This document shows positions 10,230-20,338 of a stretch of DNA of 64,000 nucleotides, piece after piece. Each line of letters begins with the position of its first letter. The first letter of the stretch is position 1. The translations under genes were made by a program, and so were the position numbers. The stretch covers positions 1 to 64,000 of the forward strand of contig MU404180.1 in the NCBI GenBank assembly GCA_022695795.1, read 5' to 3'. Under the pieces are notes generated by a model. The model was not told where the DNA came from. It saw only the letters and a program-made list of their open reading frames with translations, and did not search any database. This stretch comes from Biscogniauxia marginata (Eukaryota > Ascomycota > Sordariomycetes > Xylariales > Xylariaceae).

Positions 10230-12636
10230 TTAACGATGAGATGTCTTGCCCATCGTTCGTTTGCCCGCGAACTGTCCAAAAGTGTTAGCCGGGGATGCCA
10301 ATACAATAGATAATAACGACAAAATGAAGAGGATAACACATACCAAGTGCTTGGGCATCGAGGCGGCGATATGCCTGTCTGCCTCTCCCTGTCTCGCCAT
10401 ACGGTTCATCTTCCTCTGGCCCAGCTTGGCCTGCTTCTCGGCCTTGATTCTCATCCCCTCGTCTACTACGCCGTCCTCGCGGCGGTTCGTCGCCGGCTGG
10501 CTCCTCGCTCGGCTCTTGGATCTTAGCCTCTCCCTCGGCGTCTGGTCCACATCCATCATATTTGTGTCCTCCGTACCTAACCGGCTACGAGTGAGCGAAC
10601 GACCACGAGTTGTCGATTGCGCTCTTGCTCTAAGTTGCAGGTCTTCGGTATCAACACCTAGTTGATCGAGCGAATCCTGGAGCTGTGAAATGGATTTCTT
10701 GAGAACCTTGCGAGGTAAGACGGCACGATTCTTGACTCTGCGCATTCTCGCGTCGTTGCGAATCAGAGCTTGTTTCTCTCGGATTTGTTCTGCCTTGGTT
10801 CGGATGTCTGCCTCCTCGGCGTCGTCGATCTCCTCGTCCGAGTCATAATATCCCTGAGCCTCAAGCTGTTCTTCCTCTTCTTCCAAAGCCTGCAGTTTAG
10901 CGTCAATGTCGGGGTCGATGTAGTCAGCGACATTCTTGCCATCGAAAATTTCAGGTATTCTATCGTGTTTCCATTCGGGGTTGTCGAGAATGTAGTCAGC
11001 CCTCAGATCGACGTTGAATACTCCGGCACCACCATTCGCTTCCTCCATATCTCTTGCAAGCTGACGACGTTCCGGGTCATCCTTATCGTATTTCCTTAGG
11101 CTCTGGACTGCGTCCGGTACGAAGGTTTCCCTGACCACACCATCCATGGGCTGTGCCACATGAATTCGAGTCATGACGTCGGCCAATCTGCTGCCCACAG
11201 CACCGCTAGCATTTGTGCCAGCCTTCAACTTCTGGGCGACTCGTTCCGCGAGGAGGCGTTCGCATACGGCATTCTTCACTTCCTGTACACCTTCCTGGGT
11301 ATTACAGGAGAGCTTGAGTAACTCTACCTCGCCAGACGAGACCAAGGCCTCGAGCTCTCCACCGGTCTTCGCATCTAATTCTTCAGGTCTTAAGATGTCG
11401 ATTTTGTTGATAACGATAAAAACTAGCTTGTTTGCGAACAATGGCTTGATACTTCGGAAAAGCTGGATCTGCGCCTGGATGCTGTAGCCACACTGCTCGG
11501 AAATGTCCATAAAGTAGAGGATGGCAGATCGCAAATGGGCTATGGCCGTGATACTCTGCATTTCAATAGTATTCATCTCTTCGAGAGGGTGGTCTAGGAT
11601 TCCTGGTGTATCGATGACTTGGAAACGGAGGTATTTGTAATCCATGTGACCAACGTACAAACTCTTGGTTGTGAAAGCGTACGGTTCAACTGCGACGTCT
11701 GCCCGCGTTACGCTACGCAGGAAGGAAGATTTCCCGACATTTGGGTAGCCGGCGATGACAAGAGTACGGGTGTTTGGGTCTATCGAGGGAAGACGTCCAA
11801 GATGCTGGCGGACTTGATCCAAGTATAGCAAAGGGTCCTTTAGTTTCTTGGTAATGGTGGCCATGCGGCCGAGGGCGGCCCGCTTGAGTTGTTTGCATTG
11901 GTAGAGACTCTGAGCGTATTTCACCAAGCGAACATAATCTCGAGATATGGTCTCTATTAGATGCTTGGCGGTCGAGAGATGCCCAAGCGCAATGCGAAAG
12001 TGGTCGGCATCGTAGAGGGTATTTAGCAGGTCCTTGCTATTTGTTGTCACATATGAGTTAATGCTCAAGGGGTCGGTATAGATAGCAACTTACTGGAAAG
12101 GATGAATGTCCTGCAGGCGCGGGAAGCTCTCGAGGCTGTCGTACGTTAATATACAATCTCAGACTCGGAGGGGTATATTTTCTTTGCAGATGCATCTGAG
12201 CGTCTGACAGAAAACGAATGAAAGAGAGCGAGAAACAAGACAGGTATATTTACATCCTATTGAAATGTTAGCAGGAGAAGCAGGAGAAAGAAGGGAACCT
12301 AGACCCGAGGGCATAGAGAGGGGGTGGTTCTACTGACAAGGCGAATTTTTCCGAAAAAGTCTCCTGGGTGAATTTGATCTTTCGGGTATAGAAACCTCTA
12401 ATTCTAGATATCTTGAAGCCAGCACTGAGACAGTCGGAGTCAGCCATTGATCGCGCAGGGAAGGCTCGTCGAGGAAACCAACCGGATCTGTGTGGGTAGA
12501 CGTCGCTGGGTGCGAGATAGGACGACTAGGGGAAAAGAGTTAGCTCGCAATCTTAAAAGGGGCAGAGGGCGCGCATACTATCGAGGAACTCTGTGTGATT
12601 CGGGACAGGCGGTATGTCCTTCCAGCTGGTCTTCAT
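10230..12636 (-). CDS. NOG1: NOG1 nucleolar GTP-binding protein, 60S ribosome assembly (655 aa, 7 exons)
   Basis: Essential nucleolar/nuclear GTPase of the Obg-like circularly permuted-independent TRAFAC class that travels with pre-60S particles. Exons in transcription order: 12636-12579, 12525-12483, 12424-12338, microexon 12256-12254, 12135-12094, 12036-10344, 10271-10230. The sum is 1968 nt, 655 residues, close to yeast Nog1 (647). G1 is GYPNVGKS (174-181), G3 DTPG (220-223), G4 NKID (288-291). The N-terminal four-helix region ([12 protein letters not shown]... then [14 protein letters not shown]) and the NOG-C region with acidic EEEEEQLE stretch are present. The long open frame's first Met at 12068 lies inside an intron and is not the start; the conserved N-terminus needs the upstream exons. 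The last 72-nt intron is stop-free and in frame. It shares a divergent promoter with URA5, plausible for two growth-linked genes. Confidence 0.95.
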
Positions 12637-13086
12637 CTTGGGCAACAGATAAATGCGACACCTGCAGACGTGTATGCGAAAAAGATGAAATAGCGAAATA
12701 GAAATGGCAGAGTGTGGAGGAGGGATGTACCAATGTGGAGTCGCTTCACAAAAAAATTATCAGATAAGCGATAGAGTTATCTTATCTATTATCTTATCGC
12801 TGATATTCCTTTTCAGCCCTTCCCTCTGCTCTCTGCCCTGCTAAAAAGTTTCACATCCCACTTCGATCTCGAACATGTTTGTACATTAGGTACGTAGTAG
12901 ACAGGCCCAATGAATAGTAGCAGAACTTTTATTTTATTTTATTAACTACGTATCGTAAAACGACATCTGTCTCCCAACTAGATTATAGGAGAGGAATCGT
13001 GAGAGGAATCGTGAGATTCTACTTGAATATACCGCAGCTCTTAGGTCAAGACTGTTGTAGCTGGGACCATATCTGCCACCAGCAAA
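12637..13086. promoter_or_regulatory. Bidirectional promoter between NOG1 and URA5
   Basis: Only 450 bp separate the two divergent start codons. The segment holds a compact GATA-motif cluster near its middle, a pyrimidine-rich stretch next to it (CCCTTCCCTCTGCTCTCTGCCC), and two copies of a 12-13-mer (GAGAGGAATCGT) around 12990-13017 near the URA5 start. No coding frame is credible here. Confidence 0.6.
12757..12806. promoter_or_regulatory. Cluster of GATA-factor sites
   Basis: Seven GATA/TATC cores lie within about 50 bp. Four fit WGATAR in either orientation: AGATAA on plus, and three TTATCT (AGATAA on minus). The leftmost site reads ATCAGATAA (12759-12767), identical to the ATCWGATAA consensus of the iron-responsive GATA factors (SreA/Fep1/Urbs1 type); the others suit nitrogen factors of AreA/NIT2 type. 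Motif match is seen; factor identity is inference. Confidence 0.5.
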
Positions 13087-13758
13087 ATGGCGCTGCCGCA
13101 ATATAAGCAAGACTTCCTCAGGGCGGCCCTCGAAGGGGGCGCGCTGCGGTTCGGGTCCTTCGAGCTCAAGTCGAAGCGGATATCACCCTACTTCTTCAAC
13201 GCCGGCGACTTCTACACGGGGGCGCTGCACGAGCCCATCATGGACGCGTACGCGCAGACCATCGCCGCCGAGGCGCCCGAGTTCGACGTCATCTTCGGCC
13301 CCGCGTACAAGGGCATCCCGCTGGCCGCCACCGTCTTCTACGCGCTCATCAAGATGGACCGCGCCAAGTACCGCGACGCCGCCTACAGCTTCGACCGCAA
13401 GGAGGCCAAGGACCACGGCGAGGGCGGCACCATCGTCGGCTCGCCGCTCAAGGGCAAGAGGGTCCTCGTCATCGACGACGTCGTGTCCGCCGGCACCGCG
13501 AAGCGCCAGGCCATCGACATGATCCGGGCCGCCGGCGGCACCGTCGTGGGCATCGTCGTGGCGCTCGACCGCCAGGAGACGCTGCCCGACGTCGACGGCA
13601 AGACGAGCGCCATCGGCCAGCTGCGCAAGGAGTACCAGATCCCCATCGTCGCGATCGTGAGGCTCGAGGACATCATTGCCGGCATGAAAGGGGTGATATC
13701 CGACTCGGACATCGTTCGGATCGAGGAGTACCGTGCCAAGTTCGGCGCGAGCGACTGA
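13087..13758 (+). CDS. URA5: Orotate phosphoribosyltransferase (223 aa)
   Basis: Cytosolic enzyme of de novo pyrimidine synthesis that joins orotate to PRPP, giving orotidine 5'-phosphate and pyrophosphate. Single exon, normal length for fungal OPRTases. Visible motifs are [11 protein letters not shown] (70-80), the flexible catalytic loop [11 protein letters not shown] (104-114) with its conserved lysines, and the PRPP-binding motif [13 protein letters not shown] (126-138). The start fits AAAATGG context and gives the usual short N-terminus. The coding strand is extremely GC-rich at third positions (runs of GCC, GTC, CTC), the strongest bias in the window, consistent with high expression. 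That bias opens a long antisense frame that is not real. It is divergent from NOG1. This gene family is well known as a selectable marker, so recognition is secure. Confidence 0.98.
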   Translation: MALPQYKQDFLRAALEGGALRFGSFELKSKRISPYFFNAGDFYTGALHEPIMDAYAQTIAAEAPEFDVIFGPAYKGIPLAATVFYALIKMDRAKYRDAAYSFDRKEAKDHGEGGTIVGSPLKGKRVLVIDDVVSAGTAKRQAIDMIRAAGGTVVGIVVALDRQETLPDVDGKTSAIGQLRKEYQIPIVAIVRLEDIIAGMKGVISDSDIVRIEEYRAKFGASD

Positions 13759-14757
13759 AAGGAGAGACGGAGCCAGAGCCGAGTAAAACTTGGGACCTAA
13801 CTCTACCGAGAACAGACGATTTGAGCCGGTGCCGGGGATTTGATCTAGTGGCGACACCTACCTAGTCCCGGGATGAATGAAAGAGCGGTTGTCTGAAATT
13901 AGACACCCATGGGTCAGGTAGCTGCGCAGCACGGAGCATTTCCAACAGGAAAAGAAAAGGGGTACAACCAGACGCACAGGGTGGTATAGACGGGGTGGTA
14001 TAGACGGAATGGTATACTGCCTTTGCCGGCGAATCAGAAACCGGTATTTTTTATGTGCAAACCCCCGTTTTAGTGTCCAGAGTAATGTGCTCGCTTAAGT
14101 GAATAGTGGGAGGTTTCGCCGAGATTGCCCATATGTGGCTGGCTTACGAGTTAGTGGCGTCCTGTTGTCCAACCTGATAACGACCTCCCTCGCTTTATGC
14201 CACATCGCCGACCCTCACCTTGCCTCGGAAATAATTAAAAAATCAATCTAAGAGAAATAAAATAGAACAAAAAATATTCCACACGTCACGCGCCTCCAAG
14301 GTTGTGAGACAGGCGAAACAACGTAACGGTACCTATACAGGAAAGTGTACGCTGGCTTCTGGGTCCCTGTACGTGATACGCCAGCCGGAAGCTGTATATC
14401 TTGCAGCCGCGGTCTCGGCCTCACCGCCTGTCAGGTCAGACCTTGCAAGTATCAATCGCCCCCCCAGCCAAGGCCTCACCGAAACAATTTTCCTACACTA
14501 CGCTACCATCAGAGAACGACCGTGTTATCCATTCGTCCGTCGCCCATCTGATTCGGTGTTTGCGCTTTCGTCCACGTCACGTCACATCAACTCACCCGCC
14601 ACCGCGGTTCGTGAGAGCGTCCCTCTGTGTGCCCGTATAGGAACGCATCAGGGCAAGGGGGGGAAGAATCTCATTATTATCTGAATCTTTTACGTGTCTT
14701 TATTGCTCCCGTTAGTCGAAGGGGCAACACGTCACGGGCCATCCATCGTACCTCGTC
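13759..14757. other. Intergenic between URA5 and small membrane-protein gene
   Basis: The URA5 3' flank contains a 14-mer tandem repeat (13979-14017). AT-rich DNA with AAAATA runs lies near 14230-14280. The stretch 14300-14690 is open in several frames (longest 126 codons, start at 14304) but these overlap in three frames and show no protein character. It probably serves as promoter and leader of the next gene. Confidence 0.5.
13979..14017 (+). repeat. 14-mer tandem repeat, two full copies plus a partial
   Basis: GGGTGGTATAGACG occurs at 13979-13992 and 13993-14006, followed by a diverged partial copy (GAATGGTATAC) to 14017. It lies about 230 bp after the URA5 stop. Confidence 0.85.
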
Positions 14758-15357
14758 ATGTCGCTGCTTCAGTAAGTCTACCCTCATCTTGCCGTTTGCC
14801 GGTCCTTATTACTCATCGTATAACCTCGCCTGGCCATTTCCCTACCAACCTACCACCCTACATACATACCTACGTACATACATACATACATACATACATA
14901 CATGCCTACATACGCATATACATGACTGCCCAACATACCCCTCAAATCAAAAAAAAAAAAATCAAAAAAAAAAAATCAAAAAAGACAAGAAAAAGAAATA
15001 ATTAAAAAAAAATTGAATACCACACGCCCTCCCCCCATGCCCCTGACAACATAATATACACCCCAGTGTAACTTGACAAGATACACTGTAGCAAAAATGA
15101 GGAAAATATGAACGTGACTGACTAACGATCCCTTCCTCTCTTCTCTCCCTTTTCTCCGACAAAATAGGTCGTTCCGCAACCTGTCGCTGCGCATGCGGTT
15201 AGGTATCGGCGTGGGCCTGCTGGCCTGGGGCTTCGTCGGTCTGCAGTTGTCGGACCGGGCCGAGGAGAAGTACTTCAAGGCCTCGGAGGAGGACAAGGCG
15301 GCGCTTAGGGATCTGGGGCCCAGGATCACGACGGTTGATAGGGATCAGGGCCGGTGA
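14758..15357 (+). CDS. Small single-span membrane protein, probably mitochondrial (67 aa, 2 exons)
   Basis: Not recognised by name. Exon 1 is 14758-14771 (14 nt, MSLL plus two bases) and exon 2 is 15168-15357; the 396-nt intron begins GTAAGT, has ACTAAC about 45 nt before its end, a pyrimidine tract, and ends ATAG. The joined protein starts MSLLQSFRNLSLRMRLGIG. A basic N-terminus (R8, R13, R15) precedes a glycine-rich hydrophobic segment (16-32, ending near GLQLSD), followed by a charged C-terminal half (AEEKYFKASEED...). That layout suits a mitochondrial inner-membrane protein, which is inference. Without exon 1, Met14 inside exon 2 could start a 54-residue product. The GC-rich, codon-biased exon 2 and its sharp boundaries with AT-rich DNA support it as real coding sequence. 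Confidence 0.62.
14861..14902 (+). repeat. (CATA)n microsatellite within intron
   Basis: Imperfect CATA/TACA tetranucleotide array inside the long first intron of the small membrane-protein gene. Confidence 0.85.
14946..15013 (+). repeat. A-rich tract with spaced TC
   Basis: Runs of 12, 12, 6 and more A residues separated by TC or GAC, within the same intron. Likely slippage-derived. Confidence 0.8.
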
Positions 15358-17356
15358 ATTTTTATTATTATTACATGGACTGTCTTATTATGAGGGGTAG
15401 GGTTCGGTTCGGTTTGTTCAGGTACGAACGCGCATGTATTATGTCAAACGGGAACGGGAAGGTTTGGGTGGGTTTGAAGCACCAGCGCGCACGGGCTGGT
15501 GGGGAGGAGAGTGAGTGCCCAGACGGGATATGTCAGGGCAGAAAGCCAAGTTCAGTCAAGAAAAGAAAGCCTTCACGAAAACAACAAGCAAGGCGTATAC
15601 GGGCGTAAAACAAACCCCCCCCCTTGACGCGTCGTTCAACGCTTCTAGACTTTCGCATACAAGCGTGCCTAGGACACTATGTACGACGTCCAAGGATTTG
15701 AGATGGGAAAACACCCTCCAGCTTACGAATGACCTGCCAGCCAGCCAGCCACACGCCGGGCCTCTTGTCTCAGTTGGCTGAGATATAAATAAGTAGAAGG
15801 ATAACAGGCGTGATGAAACAAAAAGCTTAAAAGACTTCCCGAGCCACATTCCGAAGCAATCCAAGCTAGCACACAAGAGCATGCCCAGAAGAGGGCCAAG
15901 AGATAAATATCCTGAGCTAGATATTTTGATAGGTATTGAGCAGGTGAAGCAAGTTTCACATGCCAAATATTCGTTCGGAAGAATAGGTACATACCTACCT
16001 ACCTACCTATACAGGCATATATATATGATTTTTCTACGAGAACAGCTGAAACGAAAATGAAAACGAATACTGAATTAACAGGAAAAAAAAGTATCTCATA
16101 ACCATGTATATAGAATGAACAACAACAACAACAACAACAACAAGATCCCTTCCGCGGGTAGGCCTATGTTGTTCAGTGGTATACTACATCCCCGTCCTCA
16201 TCTTCAAATACACACACATGCATAGACAGGTTAGTTAGACATACAGACAACAAACAAAAAACGCATCTCTTTTCCTTACTAGTAAGTCTGTGCAGTACAT
16301 TACATGGTGCATAATGCTCCGTTCAACCTTACACACAGACGTACGTACGCCTTACTTACTTACAACTTTTCACCTCCTCCTCTCTCCCCCACTTTAATAA
16401 CCCACTCCCCTCTCACCCTTTGAACCAATCATATCCAATCATCTATCATTGTTAATTTTTCTTTTTTCTTTTTTCCTTTTCAATCAATACGTATATTTCA
16501 TCACCCTAGCAGCTCGGGTCACGAGTATATATATCCCTTGCATATTATCTCGCTCGCCTTCTCTTGTTTCCCCGCTTTTTCCTTTTTTTTTCTCGGGATA
16601 CAGGAAGAGAGGGAGGGTATAATGATGTAACTTACCAATCACTCATCTATCTCCTAGTCAGAACAAGATGTATGTATTTACATGTGCATGTTAATATAAA
16701 GTGGTAGTTGCTTTATAGGAAGACGTGGGTACTGGCCTAATGCAGTATCGAGACGTAACGTCTTATAATGGGGACTTGAATAGTCCTATTCCTAGGCTGA
16801 TTCTACGTAGCGAATTGTCAACGTTCGACAGGTAGCACTTGTGAAGATGCTCGGATTACGGCAAACAATGGAAATCATATATTTTATCTGGTTCTGCGAA
16901 TCTAAGATACCTAATCATCCCTCAACGTAAGAAAGAAAGGAAAGAAAAACAAATGCTCATGGTTCGCCCCCAACCCCCCACACCACTTTGCTCAATGCTC
17001 CTCTTTTTTATGAAGAATGCGTATCAAATGAAGAAGACCGCCCAGAAGAATTGGTTGTCAGCTAGCATAGACGTGAAACATCATGATCACCTCGAAGGGT
17101 AATGAACCTGCCCCCTAAGCCGACCAGAATCTAATTCGTCGTGTCTAAATGCGAAAAGCCACAGCCAGTCTAATTGTCGCAAACCGTTCCGGAAAATGCA
17201 AAGCACAAACTCGCCACCATCATGCTGATCCGATGCAGGGTTGAAGGAAGTGGGTACTTTTGGGTAGAGGCCAGAGAAAAGGAAACCAAAATCAAGAACG
17301 CCATGAATGCTTGGTGAAGGGTGCAGGGCTGGAATCATTGGATAAACACCAACTTC
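15358..17356. other. Intergenic between convergent genes
   Basis: Two kilobases of AT-rich DNA between the small membrane-protein gene and the leftward transcription-factor gene, so both ends are 3' flanks. An (AAC)8 array lies at 16118-16143 and a set of CCTA repeats near 15985-16010. Frames up to 136 codons exist (15556-15966 minus) but look compositional. No gene or RNA gene recognised. Confidence 0.55.
16118..16143 (+). repeat. (AAC)8 microsatellite
   Basis: Eight AAC units followed by AA in non-coding DNA between two convergent genes. Confidence 0.9.
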
Positions 17357-20338
17357 TCATATTTCCGTTTTGATGGCGGATGACTCCACAACCAGCGGCA
17401 AAGGCTTGAACAGACTGGTCATGTCAAGCGTGAGATTGGCAACCCCGTAATCATTGTCAATATCGCCAACCGAACCAAGCTCCTCGCCCCGAGAAGCTCC
17501 ATCTGACTGAACCCAGGTTTTCACAGACTTAAGTAGTTGGATAACTTGTGTAAACCGTTGATCCGGTGGTGCTTGCAAATCAGCAGGTCCAGTATTTTTT
17601 AGCATCCACTTCGCCAACCAAAAAAAGTGTGTTCCATCGCGAGAAAAGCCATATCGCCGGGGATTCGAAACTGAAGGAGGAAATTGAATTGCCATGTCCA
17701 TGTCCCAGTAGGACTTCCATTTGTCGAGGGCCGTACAAATGCTATTGTATGCTTGGGGTGATATAACTTGGCTACCAGAAACCGGAGTTGCTCTTCCACT
17801 GTTGTTGGCACTAGCATAGCCACTGCCTGCGTCTGAACCGCCCGAAATGATCCAATCGTTTTGACGGAGAGGAGTTACCGAACGATCTAGCCCTGGCAAA
17901 TTGCCATTGGTCTGAGCCCTTCTGATCTGAGCTAGCAAAGCATGAATGAGAATGAACTTCCCATACAGGTTAGTGCTTCCTGGTTGGATTTGGATAGACC
18001 CATGAAGCATAGCTGTTAGCACAAGGTCTAGTTCAGGTTGCTTGCTGCGCTGAGAACCATCCGGATTCGTCGTCTTCACGGCATCTGGGCCATACAAGTT
18101 CAGTGCCCGAGCACACTGCTCTCCAGTCTGAGCTTCCCATGCGGCATCATCAGCTGGCAGCGGGATCCGAACTTCAAAGCCGTCAAAGAGAGGGTCGCAG
18201 TTAAAATAAAGACCTCGTGCAACATCAGTGAGATAAATCATGTGCATCAGTCGAATTCGTGTCTCTTGCTCAACCCAGGCGGTCCAGTCGAAAGGTGTCG
18301 AGTTCAAACTTTGTAGGGAGAGATTTGGCTGATGAAGAAAACTATAAAGAGATGAGTCGCTCTTAACCTTTAGAAGATCAGAGTTTCGTGTAATAGATGC
18401 CACAAGAGGAAAAGTCCGCCGAGCTGTTTCGCGCTGAGCAGGAGTGCCATTCCAGATCAGAAGATCCGACATCAAGATTAGAGCCTGGAGCCGCTCAACA
18501 CCTCTCTTATCTTTGCCATCATCAACCTTAAAGGGCTCGTTGCCGGGCAGGAGATTACAGTCGCGTTCGAGGGCTATATTCAGGAAGTTTGTTACCTCAC
18601 GGACGAGAGAGGGATCGACACAGTCATTATAACAAGCACCGATGCAGCACATGGCTGCGGTTAGACCCGTATAGGCATCCATGATGCGGAACGTAGGAAT
18701 ATGTAGAAAAGAAAAATGAACATGAAAATGCGTGTATGATTCAAGAAAGTTTTTAATATTCGCAGGGAGGAAAAAGTGGTTAACGCCGGCGGTTTGGGTT
18801 GTGACAACGGTGCCAGGAGGGTAAAAGAAGTCGAGTATCTGCGTGGAGAGCTGTTGGTAGTAATCTTGTATCGACGTTTGCGCTTCCCAGTTGGAAAAGA
18901 ATAGCGATCGATCGTGGCCGTCGGTCGGGGCCGGGCCGGGCATGCCATTGGTTCTCTCCGAAGCGAGGTTAGGCTCGGTTTTGATTGCGGTCTGATTCTG
19001 TCCATCATTAGGAGGGAACGTATTGGTGTAGGTATGTTGCGCACCAGCCTGTGGGAACATCTGAGACCAGTCAAGGCCAGATTGTTGGTTTGAGCCCGAA
19101 GCTCCGTACATGGGCATGCCGTTCTGACCAGGGGGCAGATTGAAATTGGCCAACTGAGGGTTGATGTTGGAGGACATCGAATTCGGGACTTCACCGTTAT
19201 AACCGCCCGTCATGCTTCTGCGATCCCGGTTGGCGTTGTCGTCCATCCGACTCATGCTGCTAGACCTAGAGAGCTGATTCTGGTCGTTGGCCATGTTTCC
19301 CATACCATCTTGGATCTGGACCATACCGAATGGATGGACAACACCGTCACCAGGCATGCTGTTCATGCCATTCATGTGGTTCATGTCGCCGTCATTAGCC
19401 TTCTGAGCATTCTGCTGCTTCTTAACGTGAGCCTGGGGATGAGACAAATGACTCGCCCCAGTGGGGTTTCCTCGACGAATCGAGCACTTCTGGAAGTGAC
19501 GCTTGAGGATGTCACTTCGCGAAAACGTATCTCGGCACAACACGCACATATATGGGCGGTCGCCGGTGTCTGAAGGTCAAGTTAGCATGCTCGACGACAA
19601 GTTGGGCGGGTCAAGCTTACGGCGGAGAAGGTGGCGCTTCAGATGCTTCGCATGGAGGTAAGTCTTGGTACAGTGGGGGCAAGGAAACTTTCCGTCCGCA
19701 TCCTTCTGTGGAATTACCGTGTTCTTGGAAGCACCACTTCCAGTGGGGGCGGCGGGCCTGCCAGGAGCACTTGGGAGTATGCCGCGTCGTCCTTGCGATC
19801 CGACAACATGCGTAGGCTGGTCGCTATCCTGAAGCAGAGACTGCTGGTGAGGCATCATAGGGCTTCCGGCGTATGGCGACGGCAGTCCTGATTGAGGCAT
19901 GACCCCGCCGGCTGGCATGGGACGGAGAACCGGAGGTCGCGCTGCAGGCGCAGGCGCAATGGGCTGTGGATGAGAGGCTGCAACCGAAGCCTGGGGCATC
20001 ATGGAAGTAGTAGTTGGATAGGCCTGCTGAGGGTTCTGGTACTGATTGGGCATCATGCCGTAGGAGCCACGGCCATGACCTGGGTTTGGCGGTGGGTAGT
20101 TGCTCATGGCGTTGGGCGGCTGAGGAGTATTAGGAGTACCCGGGGTCGTCCTCGGTGTATGCGGGTGACTGCCGTAGACGGATTGCATCGCAGAATTATT
20201 TTGCTGCAAAGGAGGCAAAGTGTGGTTGATCGAAGAGCCCTGCAACTGATTAGGCGAGACGGCCGACGGCGACGGATATCCAGAGATTGGTATGCCTACG
20301 GTGTGAGACGAATAAGGATGTTGAGGGACGTGGTTCAT
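17357..20338 (-). CDS. C2H2 zinc-finger transcription factor with fungal-specific TF domain (976 aa, 2 exons)
   Basis: Predicted nuclear DNA-binding regulator; target genes unknown. Exon 1 is 20338-19621, exon 2 is 19569-17357, with a 51-nt intron (GTAAGC, GCTAAC branch, TTCAG). The N-terminal 200 residues are Pro/Gln/Asn/Met-rich and look disordered. Finger 1 is C220-C223-H236-H240 in CPHCTKTYLHAKHLKRH plus LLRH, joined by a TGDRPY linker to finger 2 (C248-C251-H264-C268, ending FQKC rather than His). A second low-complexity stretch follows, then from about residue 470 a helical region (ILDFFYPPGTVV, FHVHFSFLHIPTFR) typical of the fungal-specific transcription-factor middle domain, continuing to about 830. 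An in-frame TGA lies about 80 bp upstream with no ATG between, supporting the start. Its upstream side is a 12-kb gene-free stretch. Confidence 0.9.

Noticed and set aside
10230..12068. NOG1 as a single open frame starting at the Met at 12068
   Set aside because: The first 11 residues of that frame are intron sequence ending in AAATAG, the conserved N-terminus lies in upstream exons, and the C-terminus includes an unspliced intron.
13183..13857. 224-codon minus-strand frame opposite URA5
   Set aside because: It arises from the extreme GC3 bias of URA5 on the other strand; composition is Asp/Val/Ala/Gly-rich mirror sequence with no motif.
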